64,000 bases of DNA, taken from Clostridium cadaveris (lineage in GTDB: Bacteria; Bacillota; Clostridia; Clostridiales; Clostridiaceae). The notes under the pieces were generated by a model. The model saw only the letters and a list, made by a program, of their open reading frames with translations. It made no database searches and had not been told where the DNA came from. The DNA lies in assembly GCF_020911725.1 (NCBI RefSeq), contig NZ_CP076620.1:3523001-3587000 (forward strand), written 5' to 3'. The position numbers and the translations under genes are program-made. Position 1 is the stretch's first letter. Each line of letters starts with the position of its first letter. Positions 1-8,512 of this stretch are shown one piece after another.

Positions 1-116
1 TTGCTTAAAACTTATAATTTAAAATAATATAAACGTTGTCATTATTAATTTTATTTATATTTTATAAATGTTGTTTTTGGACTTATTTTATAGAAAATTG
101 TTGATCAACAAAATCA

Positions 117-138
117 TTTACTCGTTTAACAATTAATT
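117..138. repeat. Direct repeat copy 1 (22 bp)
   Basis: This 22-bp AT-rich segment, core CGTTTAACAATTAATT, recurs at 902-923 with one mismatch. It lies just past the 3' end of the minus-strand aldolase gene. A 14-bp perfect palindrome, TTGTTGATCAACAA, sits beside it at 98-111. The two copies bracket the aldolase gene and may be operator sites or duplication scars. Confidence 0.7.
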
Positions 139-146
139 ATTAAAGT

Positions 147-737
147 TTACTCAAGTATAATAGGAGTTCCTGATGTCTTAGCATAATAATATATCTTTGC
201 AGCATCCTCCACATATTCACTTGCAGTGTATGCCTCGTCCATATTTTTTCCACAGCTTATAGTACCGTGGTTTGCTAATAAACAAGAATTTCTATCTTCT
301 AAATAAGGAAGTATCGCATCTCCTAATTCTGCGGATCCTGCAGGTTTGAAAGGTGCCACTTTGATATCTCCTCCCAAAAACGGTTTCATCTCTATTAAAA
401 TAAGAGGGATATCCTGTCTAGTTACAGCAAAGCTAGTTGCAAAAGGTGAATGCGTATGAACAATTGCATTGATATTAGGATACTTTTTATATATAGCCAA
501 ATGCATTTTCCATTCTGATGATGGTTTTTGATTTGGGTTTTTAGTTACTCCATTGCCTTCAACTTCAACTATATCTCCTTCAACCATTGTGTCGTAAGGA
601 AGACTACTTGGTGTTATAAAGAAGCTGTTATCACTGCTATCTATCTTTCTCATACTTATGTTTCCGCTAGTTCCTGCTACTAATTTCTGATTATAAAGTT
701 TTTTTGCGGCTTTTAGCACAATTTTGTTTTCTTCCAT
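147..737 (-). CDS. Class II aldolase (L-fuculose-phosphate aldolase-like)
   Basis: A cytosolic, zinc-dependent aldolase/epimerase-type protein of 196 aa, about the usual length for FucA-like class II aldolases. Visible family marks are the N-terminal GTSGNIS motif (residues ~22-28), the His pair in IVHTHSPFA (~93), and the third metal His in ANHGTIS (~154). Known members cleave sugar 1-phosphates to DHAP plus lactaldehyde or glycolaldehyde. The start is backed by AAGGAGG eight bases upstream. It is divergent from a DeoR-type regulator that is followed by an iron alcohol dehydrogenase, which suggests a fucA/fucO-like module for a deoxy-sugar or 5-deoxypentose phosphate. The substrate is inferred only. 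Confidence 0.85.
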   Translation of the reverse strand: MEENKIVLKAAKKLYNQKLVAGTSGNISMRKIDSSDNSFFITPSSLPYDTMVEGDIVEVEGNGVTKNPNQKPSSEWKMHLAIYKKYPNINAIVHTHSPFATSFAVTRQDIPLILIEMKPFLGGDIKVAPFKPAGSAELGDAILPYLEDRNSCLLANHGTISCGKNMDEAYTASEYVEDAAKIYYYAKTSGTPIILE

Positions 738-901
738 TTTTCCGCCTCCTTTCTATACGTCATGTCAACAATATACAACATTTTCTTTCAAAAGTAAATA
801 TATTTATGTGAGTTTTTGATATATTTTTTTGTTTTTTGTTGTTTATATTGTTTTATTAGGTCTTTTATATTGTTTTTATTTGGTTTGTGTTATATAATGT
901 G

Positions 902-923
902 TTTATTCGTTTAACAATTAATT
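902..923. repeat. Direct repeat copy 2, in the deoR leader
   Basis: Second copy of the 22-bp element at 117-138 (21 of 22 identical). It lies directly upstream of the AAGGAG ribosome site of the DeoR-family gene. That position would suit an autoregulatory operator, but this is inference from position only. Confidence 0.6.
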
Positions 924-946
924 TTAGTTATTAAGGAGACCCTGAA

Positions 947-1717
947 ATGTTGAAAATTGATAGACAAAGTAAGATACAAGAAGAGCTTAATTCTAATGGT
1001 AGTGTTTTAATATCTGAATTAAGCCAGCAATTATGCTGTAGTGAAGAAACAATTAGACGTGATTTAAAAGAAATGGAACAAGACCATAAATTAGTTCGAA
1101 TTCATGGTGGTGCATATCTCCCTGAGAAATGTACAAAAGGAATTCCATTACAGCTTAGACAAATCTATTTCGTAAAAGAAAAGACAATGATGTCAAAACA
1201 TATTATTAATACTTATATAGAAGAAAATGATTTATTACTGTTAGACTCTAGCAGTACATGTTTAACATTAGCTCAAGAATTAATCTTGGCTAATATCAAT
1301 GTTACTATAGTAACTAATTCATTAAAAATTTGTAACCTATGCAATGAAGCTACTTCAAACGTTAAAGTTGTATGTCTAGGAGGAACCTTGGTTACAAGAA
1401 ATAGTTCTTTTGTTGGTTACAGAACCACTGAAGCTCTACAATACTTTGTGGCAGATAAAAGTTTTATAAGCTGCCCTTCTGTAGATATAAACTATGGACT
1501 TGTTGACAATAATGTCAATGAAGGTATGGTTAGAGCATGTATGCTTAAGCAATCTAGAAAAAACTTTTTGGTAGTAGATCACACCAAGTTTTCAGAATCA
1601 ACAAATTCTATCTTTGCTGATTTAAGCAATATAGATGTGATAGTGACTGATAAAAAGTTAAGTTCTAATTGGGAAGATAAGTGTTCATCTCTAAACATTA
1701 AATTAGACTACATTTAA
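947..1717 (+). CDS. DeoR-family sugar-responsive transcriptional regulator
   Basis: A cytosolic repressor-type protein of 256 aa, typical for DeoR/GlpR. The N-terminal helix-turn-helix is visible (residues ~5-57: QSKIQEELNSNGSV, then CSEETIRRDLKEME). It is followed by the sensor domain related to ribose-5-phosphate isomerase (residues ~80-235), with the family's DSSSTCL phosphate-binding-like segment and VVDHTKF near the C-terminus. Family members respond to phosphorylated sugars. The gene is divergent from the aldolase and 48 bp upstream of the alcohol dehydrogenase, so both are likely targets. Start ATG follows AAGGAG. Confidence 0.9.
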   Translation: MLKIDRQSKIQEELNSNGSVLISELSQQLCCSEETIRRDLKEMEQDHKLVRIHGGAYLPEKCTKGIPLQLRQIYFVKEKTMMSKHIINTYIEENDLLLLDSSSTCLTLAQELILANINVTIVTNSLKICNLCNEATSNVKVVCLGGTLVTRNSSFVGYRTTEALQYFVADKSFISCPSVDINYGLVDNNVNEGMVRACMLKQSRKNFLVVDHTKFSESTNSIFADLSNIDVIVTDKKLSSNWEDKCSSLNIKLDYI

Positions 1718-1765
1718 TAAATAAGCTCCATTTACATAGCTTACTATAATTATAGGAGGCTTATT

Positions 1766-2932
1766 ATGATAAATTTTCAATACAATAATCCTGCAAGAGT
1801 TATTTTTGGTGATGGTGCTGAAAAATCAATAGAGGCACTTTTCGTAGAATATAATGTTAAATCTTTGCTTTTAGTTTATAGTGGATCCTTTATTAAGGAT
1901 CTTGGAATATGGGATACTGTTCATTCAACTTGTAAAAAGTTAAATATAGCTTTTTATGAAGAAGGCAATGTTGTGTCTAACCCTAAGATAGAATTAGTTA
2001 GGAATTTAGTTTCTCTAGGCAAATCAAAGTCAGTAGATTTTGTTCTAGCTGTAGGAGGAGGAAGTTCAATAGATACTGCTAAGGCTGTATCTATTGGAGT
2101 TCCTTATGATGGAGATGTATGGGATTTCTTTGAAGGAAAAAGTAACATAAAAGAAGCTCTTCCAATAGGCGTTATTACCACCTTGCCTTCAAGTGGATCT
2201 GAAACTTCAAATTGCTCAATTATATCTAACGGAATTTTAAAAGTTGGAGTTGAAAGTGATTTAATAATCCCTAAATTTGCAGTGATGAATCCTAGGTTTA
2301 CAATGGGACTTCCACCTTACCAAACATCTTGTGGACTAGCAGATATACTTTCTCATCTATTAGAGCGTTACTTTACAGATGTAGAAAATGTTGATACTAC
2401 TGACTATTTAATTGAAGGAGCAGTTAAAGCATTAATGCTTAATGCTGAAAGACTTATGATGAACCCAAAAGATTATAATGCTCGTGCTGAAGTTCAATGG
2501 CTAGCATCCATAGCTCACAATAATCTTTTAGATACAGGAAGAATTAGTGATTGGGGATCTCATAGAATAGAACATGAGTTAAGTGCACAATATGGTATAA
2601 CTCATGGTGAAGGAATGTCAGTAGTTCTAGTTGCTTGGACTCATTATATGGCATTAAATAAACCCAAAAAATTAGCTCAGTTAGCTAATAGATTATACGG
2701 AATTGATTATCACAATTATACAGAAAAGGAGATGGCCTTAATTCTTTCTAAGAAATTAAAAGAGTTCTTCTCATCTCTTAATCTAAAAACAACTCTTAGT
2801 GAACTAAATATTGGTGATGAACATTTTGAGGAAATGGCTCTAAGAGCTACAAATAATAATACCTCTACAGTAGGTCATTATATTCCTCTAGATAAAAATA
2901 AATTTATAGATATTTTGCATTTAGCCAAATAA
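1766..2932 (+). CDS. Iron-containing alcohol dehydrogenase (lactaldehyde/butanol dehydrogenase-like)
   Basis: A group III NAD(P)-dependent alcohol dehydrogenase of 388 aa, the usual family length. The nucleotide-binding GGGSSIDTAK motif is at residues ~97-106. The metal ligands are visible as the D-x3-H of ADILSHLLE (~193) and the two His of HRIEHELSAQYGITHGEGM (~262-277). It resembles the YqhD/BDH branch. Its place after a DeoR regulator and opposite a class II aldolase suggests it reduces the aldehyde released by the aldolase, as FucO does for lactaldehyde. That role is inferred. SD is TAGGAGG. Confidence 0.9.
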   Translation: MINFQYNNPARVIFGDGAEKSIEALFVEYNVKSLLLVYSGSFIKDLGIWDTVHSTCKKLNIAFYEEGNVVSNPKIELVRNLVSLGKSKSVDFVLAVGGGSSIDTAKAVSIGVPYDGDVWDFFEGKSNIKEALPIGVITTLPSSGSETSNCSIISNGILKVGVESDLIIPKFAVMNPRFTMGLPPYQTSCGLADILSHLLERYFTDVENVDTTDYLIEGAVKALMLNAERLMMNPKDYNARAEVQWLASIAHNNLLDTGRISDWGSHRIEHELSAQYGITHGEGMSVVLVAWTHYMALNKPKKLAQLANRLYGIDYHNYTEKEMALILSKKLKEFFSSLNLKTTLSELNIGDEHFEEMALRATNNNTSTVGHYIPLDKNKFIDILHLAK

Positions 2933-2982
2933 TCATAGATTAAAAAATATTGTACCCTAATTGCACAATGTCTACACTAGCG

Positions 2983-3008
2983 GCCTATCAATTTTGATAG
3001 GCTTTTTT
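2983..3008 (+). terminator. Rho-independent terminator after the alcohol dehydrogenase
   Basis: Perfect 8-bp stem GCCTATCA/TGATAGGC (2983-2990 and 2995-3002), 4-base loop, then six T. It closes the deoR-adh transcript. Confidence 0.9.
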
Positions 3009-3080
3009 ATGCTCTAAAAAGAAAAATATTTGTTTCAAAAAGAACATACGTTTGGTATACTAGTAGTAGAGGTGATTGTG

Positions 3081-4382
3081 ATGGATATAAAAGAAAAATT
3101 GGAGATTCTTTCAGATGCAGCTAAGTATGATGTATCATGTTCATCATCAGGCTCCAATAGGAAATCTTCCAAAGGTTCTCTTGGGGATGCTTCAGCGTGT
3201 GGAATTTGCCATAGCTTTACACCTGATGGAAGATGTATATCCTTGTTAAAAATATTGCTTACAAACTATTGCATTTATGACTGCGCTTACTGCATAAATA
3301 GAAAATCAAATGATGTGAGACGTGCATCCTTTACAGTAGATGAAGTTGTTGATTTAACTATAAATTTTTATAGACGCAATTATATAGAAGGTTTATTTTT
3401 AAGTTCTGCCATTATAAAAAATCCTAACCATACCATGGAAATGCTTACAAATGTAGTTGAACGTTTAAGGCTTAGAGAAAGCTTTAATGGATATATTCAT
3501 CTTAAAGCAATACCTGGTGCTGATGATGCTCTTGTAAAGAGAGCCGGTTCTTTTGTAGACAGAATGAGTGTAAATGTAGAACTTCCTTCAAATGATTCTC
3601 TAAAGCTTTTAGCTCCAGACAAAGAGAGCAAAAATATATTTACTCCTATGTCTCTAATTTCTAAATCTATAATTCAAAATAACGATGATAGAAAAATTTT
3701 TAGAAAAGCCCCTTTGTTCGTTCCTGGAGGGCAAAGCACTCAGATGATTGTTGGTGCTACAAAAGAAACAGATTTAAAAATCCTAAATCTCTCCGAAAAT
3801 CTGTATGATAAATACAAATTAAAAAGAGTTTACTACTCAGCTTATGTTCCTGTGAATAGCGGCAAACTCCTTCCAGAAGTTACTCAGCCTCCAACTTTAA
3901 GAGAGCACAGACTTTATCAAGCTGATTGGCTTTTGAGACTTTACGGATTTAACGTAAATGAGATTTTAAATGATAAAAATCCTAACTTAGACGTGAATGT
4001 AGACCCTAAATGTCTTTGGGCTTTAAACAATTTAGATAAATTCCCTATGGAAATAAATAAAGCCTCCTATGAAACATTAATAAGAATTCCAGGTATAGGT
4101 TTTAGGGGTGCTAGGAAAATAATAAGTGCCAGAAGACTTGGTCCACTTACCTTTGAAGATCTCAGAAAAATGAATATAACACTAAAAAGAGCTGTGTACT
4201 TTATAACCTGCAGCGGAAGATACTATGGTGATATAAAGTTTAGAGAAGATACCTTATATAGGGCATTAAGTCCAAATGTAGATCTAACTGCTGATTCTGA
4301 AAAGCCTTTTGAACAGCTTTCCTTTTTCTCTCAAACAGTACTTACTTCAATAACAAGCACAAAAATTACGGGGGAAATGTAA
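3081..4382 (+). CDS. Putative DNA modification/repair radical SAM protein (TIGR03916 type)
   Basis: Radical SAM enzyme of 433 aa with the cluster motif CIYDCAYC (C-x3-C-x2-C) near residue 67. It also has an upstream Cys-rich CGICHSF stretch and a C-terminal helix-hairpin-helix-like segment (IRIPGIGFRGARKI, ~350) that would suit DNA binding. The family is annotated as putative DNA modification/repair; the reaction is not known. The start is set at 3081, where GAGGTG lies at the right distance. The longer reading from 3030 overlaps the region just after the preceding terminator and has no ribosome site. The next gene, one base on, is its usual partner family. Confidence 0.85.
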   Translation: MDIKEKLEILSDAAKYDVSCSSSGSNRKSSKGSLGDASACGICHSFTPDGRCISLLKILLTNYCIYDCAYCINRKSNDVRRASFTVDEVVDLTINFYRRNYIEGLFLSSAIIKNPNHTMEMLTNVVERLRLRESFNGYIHLKAIPGADDALVKRAGSFVDRMSVNVELPSNDSLKLLAPDKESKNIFTPMSLISKSIIQNNDDRKIFRKAPLFVPGGQSTQMIVGATKETDLKILNLSENLYDKYKLKRVYYSAYVPVNSGKLLPEVTQPPTLREHRLYQADWLLRLYGFNVNEILNDKNPNLDVNVDPKCLWALNNLDKFPMEINKASYETLIRIPGIGFRGARKIISARRLGPLTFEDLRKMNITLKRAVYFITCSGRYYGDIKFREDTLYRALSPNVDLTADSEKPFEQLSFFSQTVLTSITSTKITGEM

Positions 4383-4383
4383 T

Positions 4384-5130
4384 ATGATTAAAACTTTAAT
4401 ATTTGATGCTTCCTTCGAAGGATTTCTTACAGCTATTTACGATAGTTTCTATCTACGAACCATGAATGTAGAAATTCATAGCGTTATAACTCATTGCTCA
4501 AACTTTTTAAACATGGAAGTACTTGTAGAAACTGACGAAATAAAAGCAGAAAAAGTATACAGATCCATTGAAACTAAATTAAATAAAGATATATTAAGGC
4601 AAGTTTATTATCTCTATCTTTACGATACAAATGCCTCATTTACATTAGCTTTTAAATATCTAAAACTAGCTTTTAAGTATGGATCTTCTATTTCACTAGC
4701 AAAAAATAATGATATTATAATTTTGGTAGATAAATATTGCCGCAGAGTCACTCTTGAAGCTCATAGATTCACAGGATTTGTTCGATTTAAAGAGGTTTCT
4801 CCAATGGTATTTTATTCAAAGATAACTCCTGACTATAACATTCTCCCCCTTCTTATAAATCATTTTGCAAATAGATTTAGTGACCAAAATTTTATAATTC
4901 ATGATCACACTAGGGAGCTAGCCATATTTTATAACAAGGAGGAATCCATAATAGCTCCGCTTTCCCAAGAAAAAGGTGATGAGCTATCTAATAGTTCTAT
5001 TAATGAGGATTATGAAGAGCTTTGGAAAAGTTTCTATAAATCCACTACTATAAAAGAGCGGCTTAATCCACGCCAGCAAAGGGGTTATATGCCTAAAAGA
5101 TATTGGGTAAATTTAAACGAGCTATCCTAG
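4384..5130 (+). CDS. Probable DNA metabolism protein, radical-SAM partner (DUF4130/TIGR03915 type)
   Basis: A 248-aa cytosolic protein beginning IFDASFEGFLTAIYDSF, typical of the DUF4130 family that is almost always encoded beside the TIGR03916 radical SAM protein. Other family-like segments are RRVTLEAHRFTGFVRF and RDQ-less C-terminal KRYWVNL. The stop of the radical SAM gene and this ATG are almost contiguous, so the two are surely co-translated. Resemblance to uracil-DNA-glycosylase-linked proteins suggests a DNA repair role, but no activity can be read from the sequence. Confidence 0.8.
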   Translation: MIKTLIFDASFEGFLTAIYDSFYLRTMNVEIHSVITHCSNFLNMEVLVETDEIKAEKVYRSIETKLNKDILRQVYYLYLYDTNASFTLAFKYLKLAFKYGSSISLAKNNDIIILVDKYCRRVTLEAHRFTGFVRFKEVSPMVFYSKITPDYNILPLLINHFANRFSDQNFIIHDHTRELAIFYNKEESIIAPLSQEKGDELSNSSINEDYEELWKSFYKSTTIKERLNPRQQRGYMPKRYWVNLNELS

Positions 5131-5150
5131 TTGCTAGGATAACTCGTTTA
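5114..5150 (+). terminator. Hairpin overlapping the DUF4130 stop codon
   Basis: A 17-bp inverted repeat with one mismatch (5114-5130 and 5134-5150, loop TTG) includes the stop codon and the last four codons. Only a short T tract (GATTTT) follows, so termination strength is uncertain. Confidence 0.65.
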
Positions 5151-5155
5151 GATTT

Positions 5156-5293
5156 TCAATTATTAACTTTTATTTTAAAACAAGTCTTTATATAGTTTGT
5201 CATTATGCTTAACGGATTATTAGGCATGAATTTAATTGTCAGTACTACGAAAATAATAGTAGCAGATATAATTATTATATCTTTGAAATCCAT
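5156..5293 (-). CDS. Small membrane protein, 45 aa, at the end of the GntR/ABC operon
   Basis: ATG at 5293-5291 lies three bases after the stop of the permease gene, with GAGGAAAGAG upstream as ribosome site. The 45-aa product starts MDFKDIIIISATIIFVVLT, a single clear transmembrane helix (residues ~5-22), followed by a basic tail ending KIKVNN. It is unrecognised by name. Tight coupling to the permease suggests a small accessory subunit of the ABC exporter. Strand, SD and spacing support it; homologues could not be checked. Confidence 0.6.
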   Translation of the reverse strand: MDFKDIIIISATIIFVVLTIKFMPNNPLSIMTNYIKTCFKIKVNN

Positions 5294-5296
5294 AAG

Positions 5297-5971
5297 CTAC
5301 TCTTTCCTCTCTTCATAAAACTTTGATGATATTATAAGTGATATCTCCATTATAAGAAGTACTACCGCTACTATCATCACCCCAAAAGCCAAAGAATTAT
5401 TTTCTATCATTGTTCCTATATATTTTATTTTTTCTATAAGTTCTGGTCTATCTTTTATAAGAGTTGTTCCTCCAACTGCTATTATAGGTATTAAAAATAT
5501 AGGAAACATTGCATACATCTTTGCCTTTGTGTACCCAAATTTAAAGTATATTGGTAATTGTAATGAAGCTAAAACTATATATATTCCGAACATGATTGCT
5601 GCAGTAAAAGCTATTTCTTCTATGCTCATTCCGAAACTCATTATCTTATTTAAAACTATACAGCTTATTAAAGAAATAACTCCACTCAATATTCCAAGTC
5701 CTATAGTGAAAAGATATCTTCCTCTCACTATAATCTTCCTATTCAAAGATAGAGTACCATAAAAGTTATCTATTCCATTCTTTTCTTGCAATACAAATGG
5801 GTAGCTCAAAACCATAACCCCATATATGCCCATCATGCCCAAAATCATTATTACATTCTTATTCATTACTGAGATAAATATACTCATTACTAAAAGCAAG
5901 GCTATGTTCTTAACCAAATAGCTTTTTATCATCATAAAATCTAGTTTACAACACTTAATTGTCTTTTCCAT
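5297..5971 (-). CDS. ABC-2-type permease subunit
   Basis: Integral membrane protein of 224 aa with about six hydrophobic helices (residues ~18-34, 40-58, 88-110, 118-138, 152-170, 195-215). The layout and length fit the small ABC-2 permeases (ABC2_membrane_5 type) paired with YtrA-type GntR regulators. One base separates it from the ATPase gene upstream, and a small membrane ORF follows. Export of a toxic compound or peptide, or an envelope-stress role as for Bacillus ytr systems, is a family-level guess. Confidence 0.75.
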   Translation of the reverse strand: MEKTIKCCKLDFMMIKSYLVKNIALLLVMSIFISVMNKNVIMILGMMGIYGVMVLSYPFVLQEKNGIDNFYGTLSLNRKIIVRGRYLFTIGLGILSGVISLISCIVLNKIMSFGMSIEEIAFTAAIMFGIYIVLASLQLPIYFKFGYTKAKMYAMFPIFLIPIIAVGGTTLIKDRPELIEKIKYIGTMIENNSLAFGVMIVAVVLLIMEISLIISSKFYEERKE

Positions 5972-5972
5972 A

Positions 5973-6827
5973 CTAATGATCCTCCTTATTCATATAAACT
6001 ACAATATCATCCAAAGTAGCTTTTTCTGTTATAACGTGAGTCGAAAATCCTCTTAAATTTTCTACATCTATAAGCCCTTCAAAACCTGTTGAATGCTCTC
6101 TTAATCCTATAATATTTTTCTTGTCTGAAAGCATTATGTCATCATTTCCACCCTTTATTATGCAATACTTTTCTAAAAGTTCATCCTTTGTGCCAGTGTA
6201 GATGATTTTTCCCTTCCTTATAAAGGTTATATAATCAGCTATCTTTTCTAAATCAGAAGTTATATGAGTTGAAAATATTACACTTCTCTCTCCATCTTGA
6301 ATATACTCTCCTAAAAGATCTATAAATTCATCTCTAGCTACTGGGTCAAGTCCCCCTGTTGGCTCATCTAGTATAAGGACTTTTGCGTTGTGAGAAAATG
6401 CAACAGCTATCATAAGCTTCATCTTCATACCCCTGGATAAGTCTTTTACCTTTTTGCTTCTAGAAAGTCCAAATCTTTTAAGATAAGAATCAAAAACTTT
6501 ACCATCCCATTTCTTATAGAACATACCTACAGCTTTTTCTACATCATTTAAATTCCACTCATCTATATAATAGGGCTGATCAAATACTACAGCCACTTCC
6601 TCTTTTACTTTTGACTCATCATCTATATTGTCTAGTCCTAAAACCTTTATAGTTCCACTATCACGTTTAAGCATATTTAAAATAAGCTTTATTGTTGTAG
6701 TTTTACCTGCTCCATTAGGACCTATTAATCCCATAATGTATCCCTTTGGTAATTCGAAAGACACATCATTAAGTGTAAATTCCTTGAATCTTTTTGTAAC
6801 ATTTTTAATTTCTATAGCATTACTCAT
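5973..6827 (-). CDS. ABC transporter ATP-binding protein
   Basis: A 284-aa ATPase with Walker A GPNGAGKTT (residues ~36-44), signature LSRGMKMKL (~137; the first Gly-containing position is R, a tolerated variant of LSGGQ), Walker B VLILDEPTGGLDP (~157) and switch His in STHIT. The C-terminal ~70 residues form the accessory tail common in this class of drug/bacteriocin exporters. The start overlaps the GntR gene by eight bases, giving a GntR-ATPase-permease operon. It powers export by the downstream permease. Confidence 0.9.
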   Translation of the reverse strand: MSNAIEIKNVTKRFKEFTLNDVSFELPKGYIMGLIGPNGAGKTTTIKLILNMLKRDSGTIKVLGLDNIDDESKVKEEVAVVFDQPYYIDEWNLNDVEKAVGMFYKKWDGKVFDSYLKRFGLSRSKKVKDLSRGMKMKLMIAVAFSHNAKVLILDEPTGGLDPVARDEFIDLLGEYIQDGERSVIFSTHITSDLEKIADYITFIRKGKIIYTGTKDELLEKYCIIKGGNDDIMLSDKKNIIGLREHSTGFEGLIDVENLRGFSTHVITEKATLDDIVVYMNKEDH

Positions 6828-7203
6828 AATTCTCTTCCTCCAACATCATACTAAACATTTCTGTAAGTTCACTTTTACTAATTTTCGCTATTCTGCCTTT
6901 GTTAAATGCATTTATAAATGATTCCTCTATTTCCCTAAGTAGCTGCTCTCTTATCATGTCATTATTTTGAGGAAGCACATAGCATCCTTTGCCTTGAACA
7001 TTGGTGACAAAACCCTCTTGCTGTAAATCATTATAAGCTCTGGTCGTTGTAATAACGCTTATCTTTAAATCCTTTGCTAGCTGCCTTATAGATGGAAGCA
7101 TATCCCCTTCAGCTACTTCTCCTGAAAGTATAGCTTCTTTTATTTGTTCTTTTATCTGTTCATAGATTGGCATGCCACTGCTATTTGATATTATTATTCT
7201 CAT
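6820..7203 (-). CDS. GntR-family (YtrA subfamily) transcriptional regulator
   Basis: A 127-aa cytosolic regulator with a winged helix-turn-helix (residues ~10-75: PIYEQIKEQIKEAILSGE, LPSIRQLAKDLKISVITT, YNDLQQEGFV) and only a short C-terminal tail, as in YtrA. The start is set at ATG 7203. An upstream GTG at 7215 lies inside the ribosome site AAGGTGAGG, so it is unlikely. The gene leads the ABC exporter operon and has an inverted repeat over its own promoter, which points to autorepression. Confidence 0.88.
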   Translation of the reverse strand: MRIIISNSSGMPIYEQIKEQIKEAILSGEVAEGDMLPSIRQLAKDLKISVITTTRAYNDLQQEGFVTNVQGKGCYVLPQNNDMIREQLLREIEESFINAFNKGRIAKISKSELTEMFSMMLEEENYE

Positions 7204-7248
7204 ATTTATCCTCACCTTATAGTTTTATCTGTTATTACCGTTCATACT

Positions 7249-7296
7249 GTTTATATTCTATATATACACTATAATCTCACTTGATAATTTTGTCAA
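7249..7296 (-). promoter_or_regulatory. Promoter and candidate operator of the GntR/ABC operon
   Basis: Reading the minus strand, TTGACA (7296-7291), a 17-base spacer and TATAGT (7273-7268) make a near-consensus sigma-A promoter. A 21-bp imperfect inverted repeat with 8-bp arms GTGTATAT/ATATAAAC (7249-7269) overlaps the -10 edge and start site. It is the likely binding site for the GntR product (inference). Confidence 0.75.
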
Positions 7297-7310
7297 CAGA
7301 ATCTTTTCCA

Positions 7311-7337
7311 AAAATAAAGAAGGCGTTACCGCCTTCT
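7311..7337 (-). terminator. Terminator of the glycogen operon
   Basis: Perfect 8-bp stem AGAAGGCG/CGCCTTCT (7318-7325 and 7330-7337) followed on the minus strand by a T-rich run. It lies 20 bases past the glgD stop. Confidence 0.88.
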
Positions 7338-7358
7338 AACAATAAGATCATCTATATT

Positions 7359-8492
7359 TTACTTTATAATTATTTCCTTCTCTTTCACTGTATTTTGTAA
7401 TTTGTTTACCACATAAGGCTTGAACTCTGATCCGCTGTAATATCCTTCAGCTTTAATTTCTGTTCCCTTGTCTGTTATAACTTTCTTTAGAATTGTATTT
7501 TCACCTATAGAAGATTTTTGAAGTATGATACAATCTTCTAGTTTGGCTCCCCTTTCTATGCTAACTTTTCTAAAGAGTATACAATTCTTCACTTCTCCTT
7601 CTATACAGCAGCCATTCGCAACCATGGAGTTTACTACACTGCTTTCAGCCCCATACTTTGTTGGAGGTTCACTCTTTCCCTTTGTATAAATAGGATTGTC
7701 CTTATTAAACAATTCTTTTGCAACCTTCTTCTTTAACAAATCCATATTTGCATTATAATAACTGTTCAATGAATTGATACACGCAAGATAACCTTTGAAT
7801 TCATAAGTACCTACATTCAATGCTGCAACATTATTATTAATGAAACTCTTTATCTTCTTGTATACTCCGTTCAGCATACACTTCTCTAGCATATCTATAA
7901 ATAAACTCTTTTTCATTATATACATTTCCATGCTTATATTAGCTACAGAGGATCTAGCTATATTTCTCCCCATAGAAACAACTTTTTTATTTTCATCCAA
8001 ATTCACTACATCACAGTCTTCAAAAGCACTATCTGCATTGCGAACATTTTTATATATTATAGTTATATCATTTTTACTTTGAATATGGTCTTTTAATGCC
8101 TCAGCATAATCTATATTACAAATCATATATGATGGCGATAACAATACATAATCATATTTGCTTAATTCTAAAAAATCTATATTGTTATAAAAATTGTGTA
8201 CATCATTAAGGAATGGTATATCATCTCCAAAATTAAATACTCTAAGTCCATCTGTCTTTCTATCTAAATCCCATGGCTTACCATTACTTATGTGATCCAT
8301 AAGGGATCTAGACTTATTTTTAGTAAACACTCCTATACTCTCTATGCCTGAGTTAGTCATATTTGAAAGAACAAAATCTATTATTCTATATCTTCCCCCA
8401 AAAGGAACTGATGCAAGAGGTCTATTGTTTACTAGTTCCTCCATACGTCTTTCACTTTCATCTAAATTTATTATCCCTAAACATCTGTTCAT
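7359..8492 (-). CDS. glgD: GlgD, non-catalytic ADP-glucose pyrophosphorylase subunit
   Basis: A 377-aa nucleotidyltransferase-fold protein paired with GlgC. It keeps the fold marker PFGGRYRIIDFVLSN (residues ~31-45), but the nucleotide-binding GGQGSRL loop of active enzymes is replaced by INLDESERR. The C-terminal left-handed beta-helix repeats remain (NCILFRKVSIERGAKLEDCII, ~300-340). In Firmicutes GlgD acts as a modulating partner of GlgC in the GlgCD complex. It is the last gene of the glycogen operon, 21 bp after glgC, with SD AGGGGG. Confidence 0.92.
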   Translation of the reverse strand: MNRCLGIINLDESERRMEELVNNRPLASVPFGGRYRIIDFVLSNMTNSGIESIGVFTKNKSRSLMDHISNGKPWDLDRKTDGLRVFNFGDDIPFLNDVHNFYNNIDFLELSKYDYVLLSPSYMICNIDYAEALKDHIQSKNDITIIYKNVRNADSAFEDCDVVNLDENKKVVSMGRNIARSSVANISMEMYIMKKSLFIDMLEKCMLNGVYKKIKSFINNNVAALNVGTYEFKGYLACINSLNSYYNANMDLLKKKVAKELFNKDNPIYTKGKSEPPTKYGAESSVVNSMVANGCCIEGEVKNCILFRKVSIERGAKLEDCIILQKSSIGENTILKKVITDKGTEIKAEGYYSGSEFKPYVVNKLQNTVKEKEIIIK

Positions 8493-8512
8493 AACATTAC
8501 CCCCTATATACG

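Noticed and set aside
117-923. Reading the 22-bp repeat as insertion-sequence ends
   Set aside because: No transposase, no terminal inverted repeats and no target-site duplication were found.
3030-3080. Longer start for the radical SAM protein
   Set aside because: No ribosome site; the extra residues are hydrophobic noise just after the preceding terminator. ATG 3081 follows GAGGTG.
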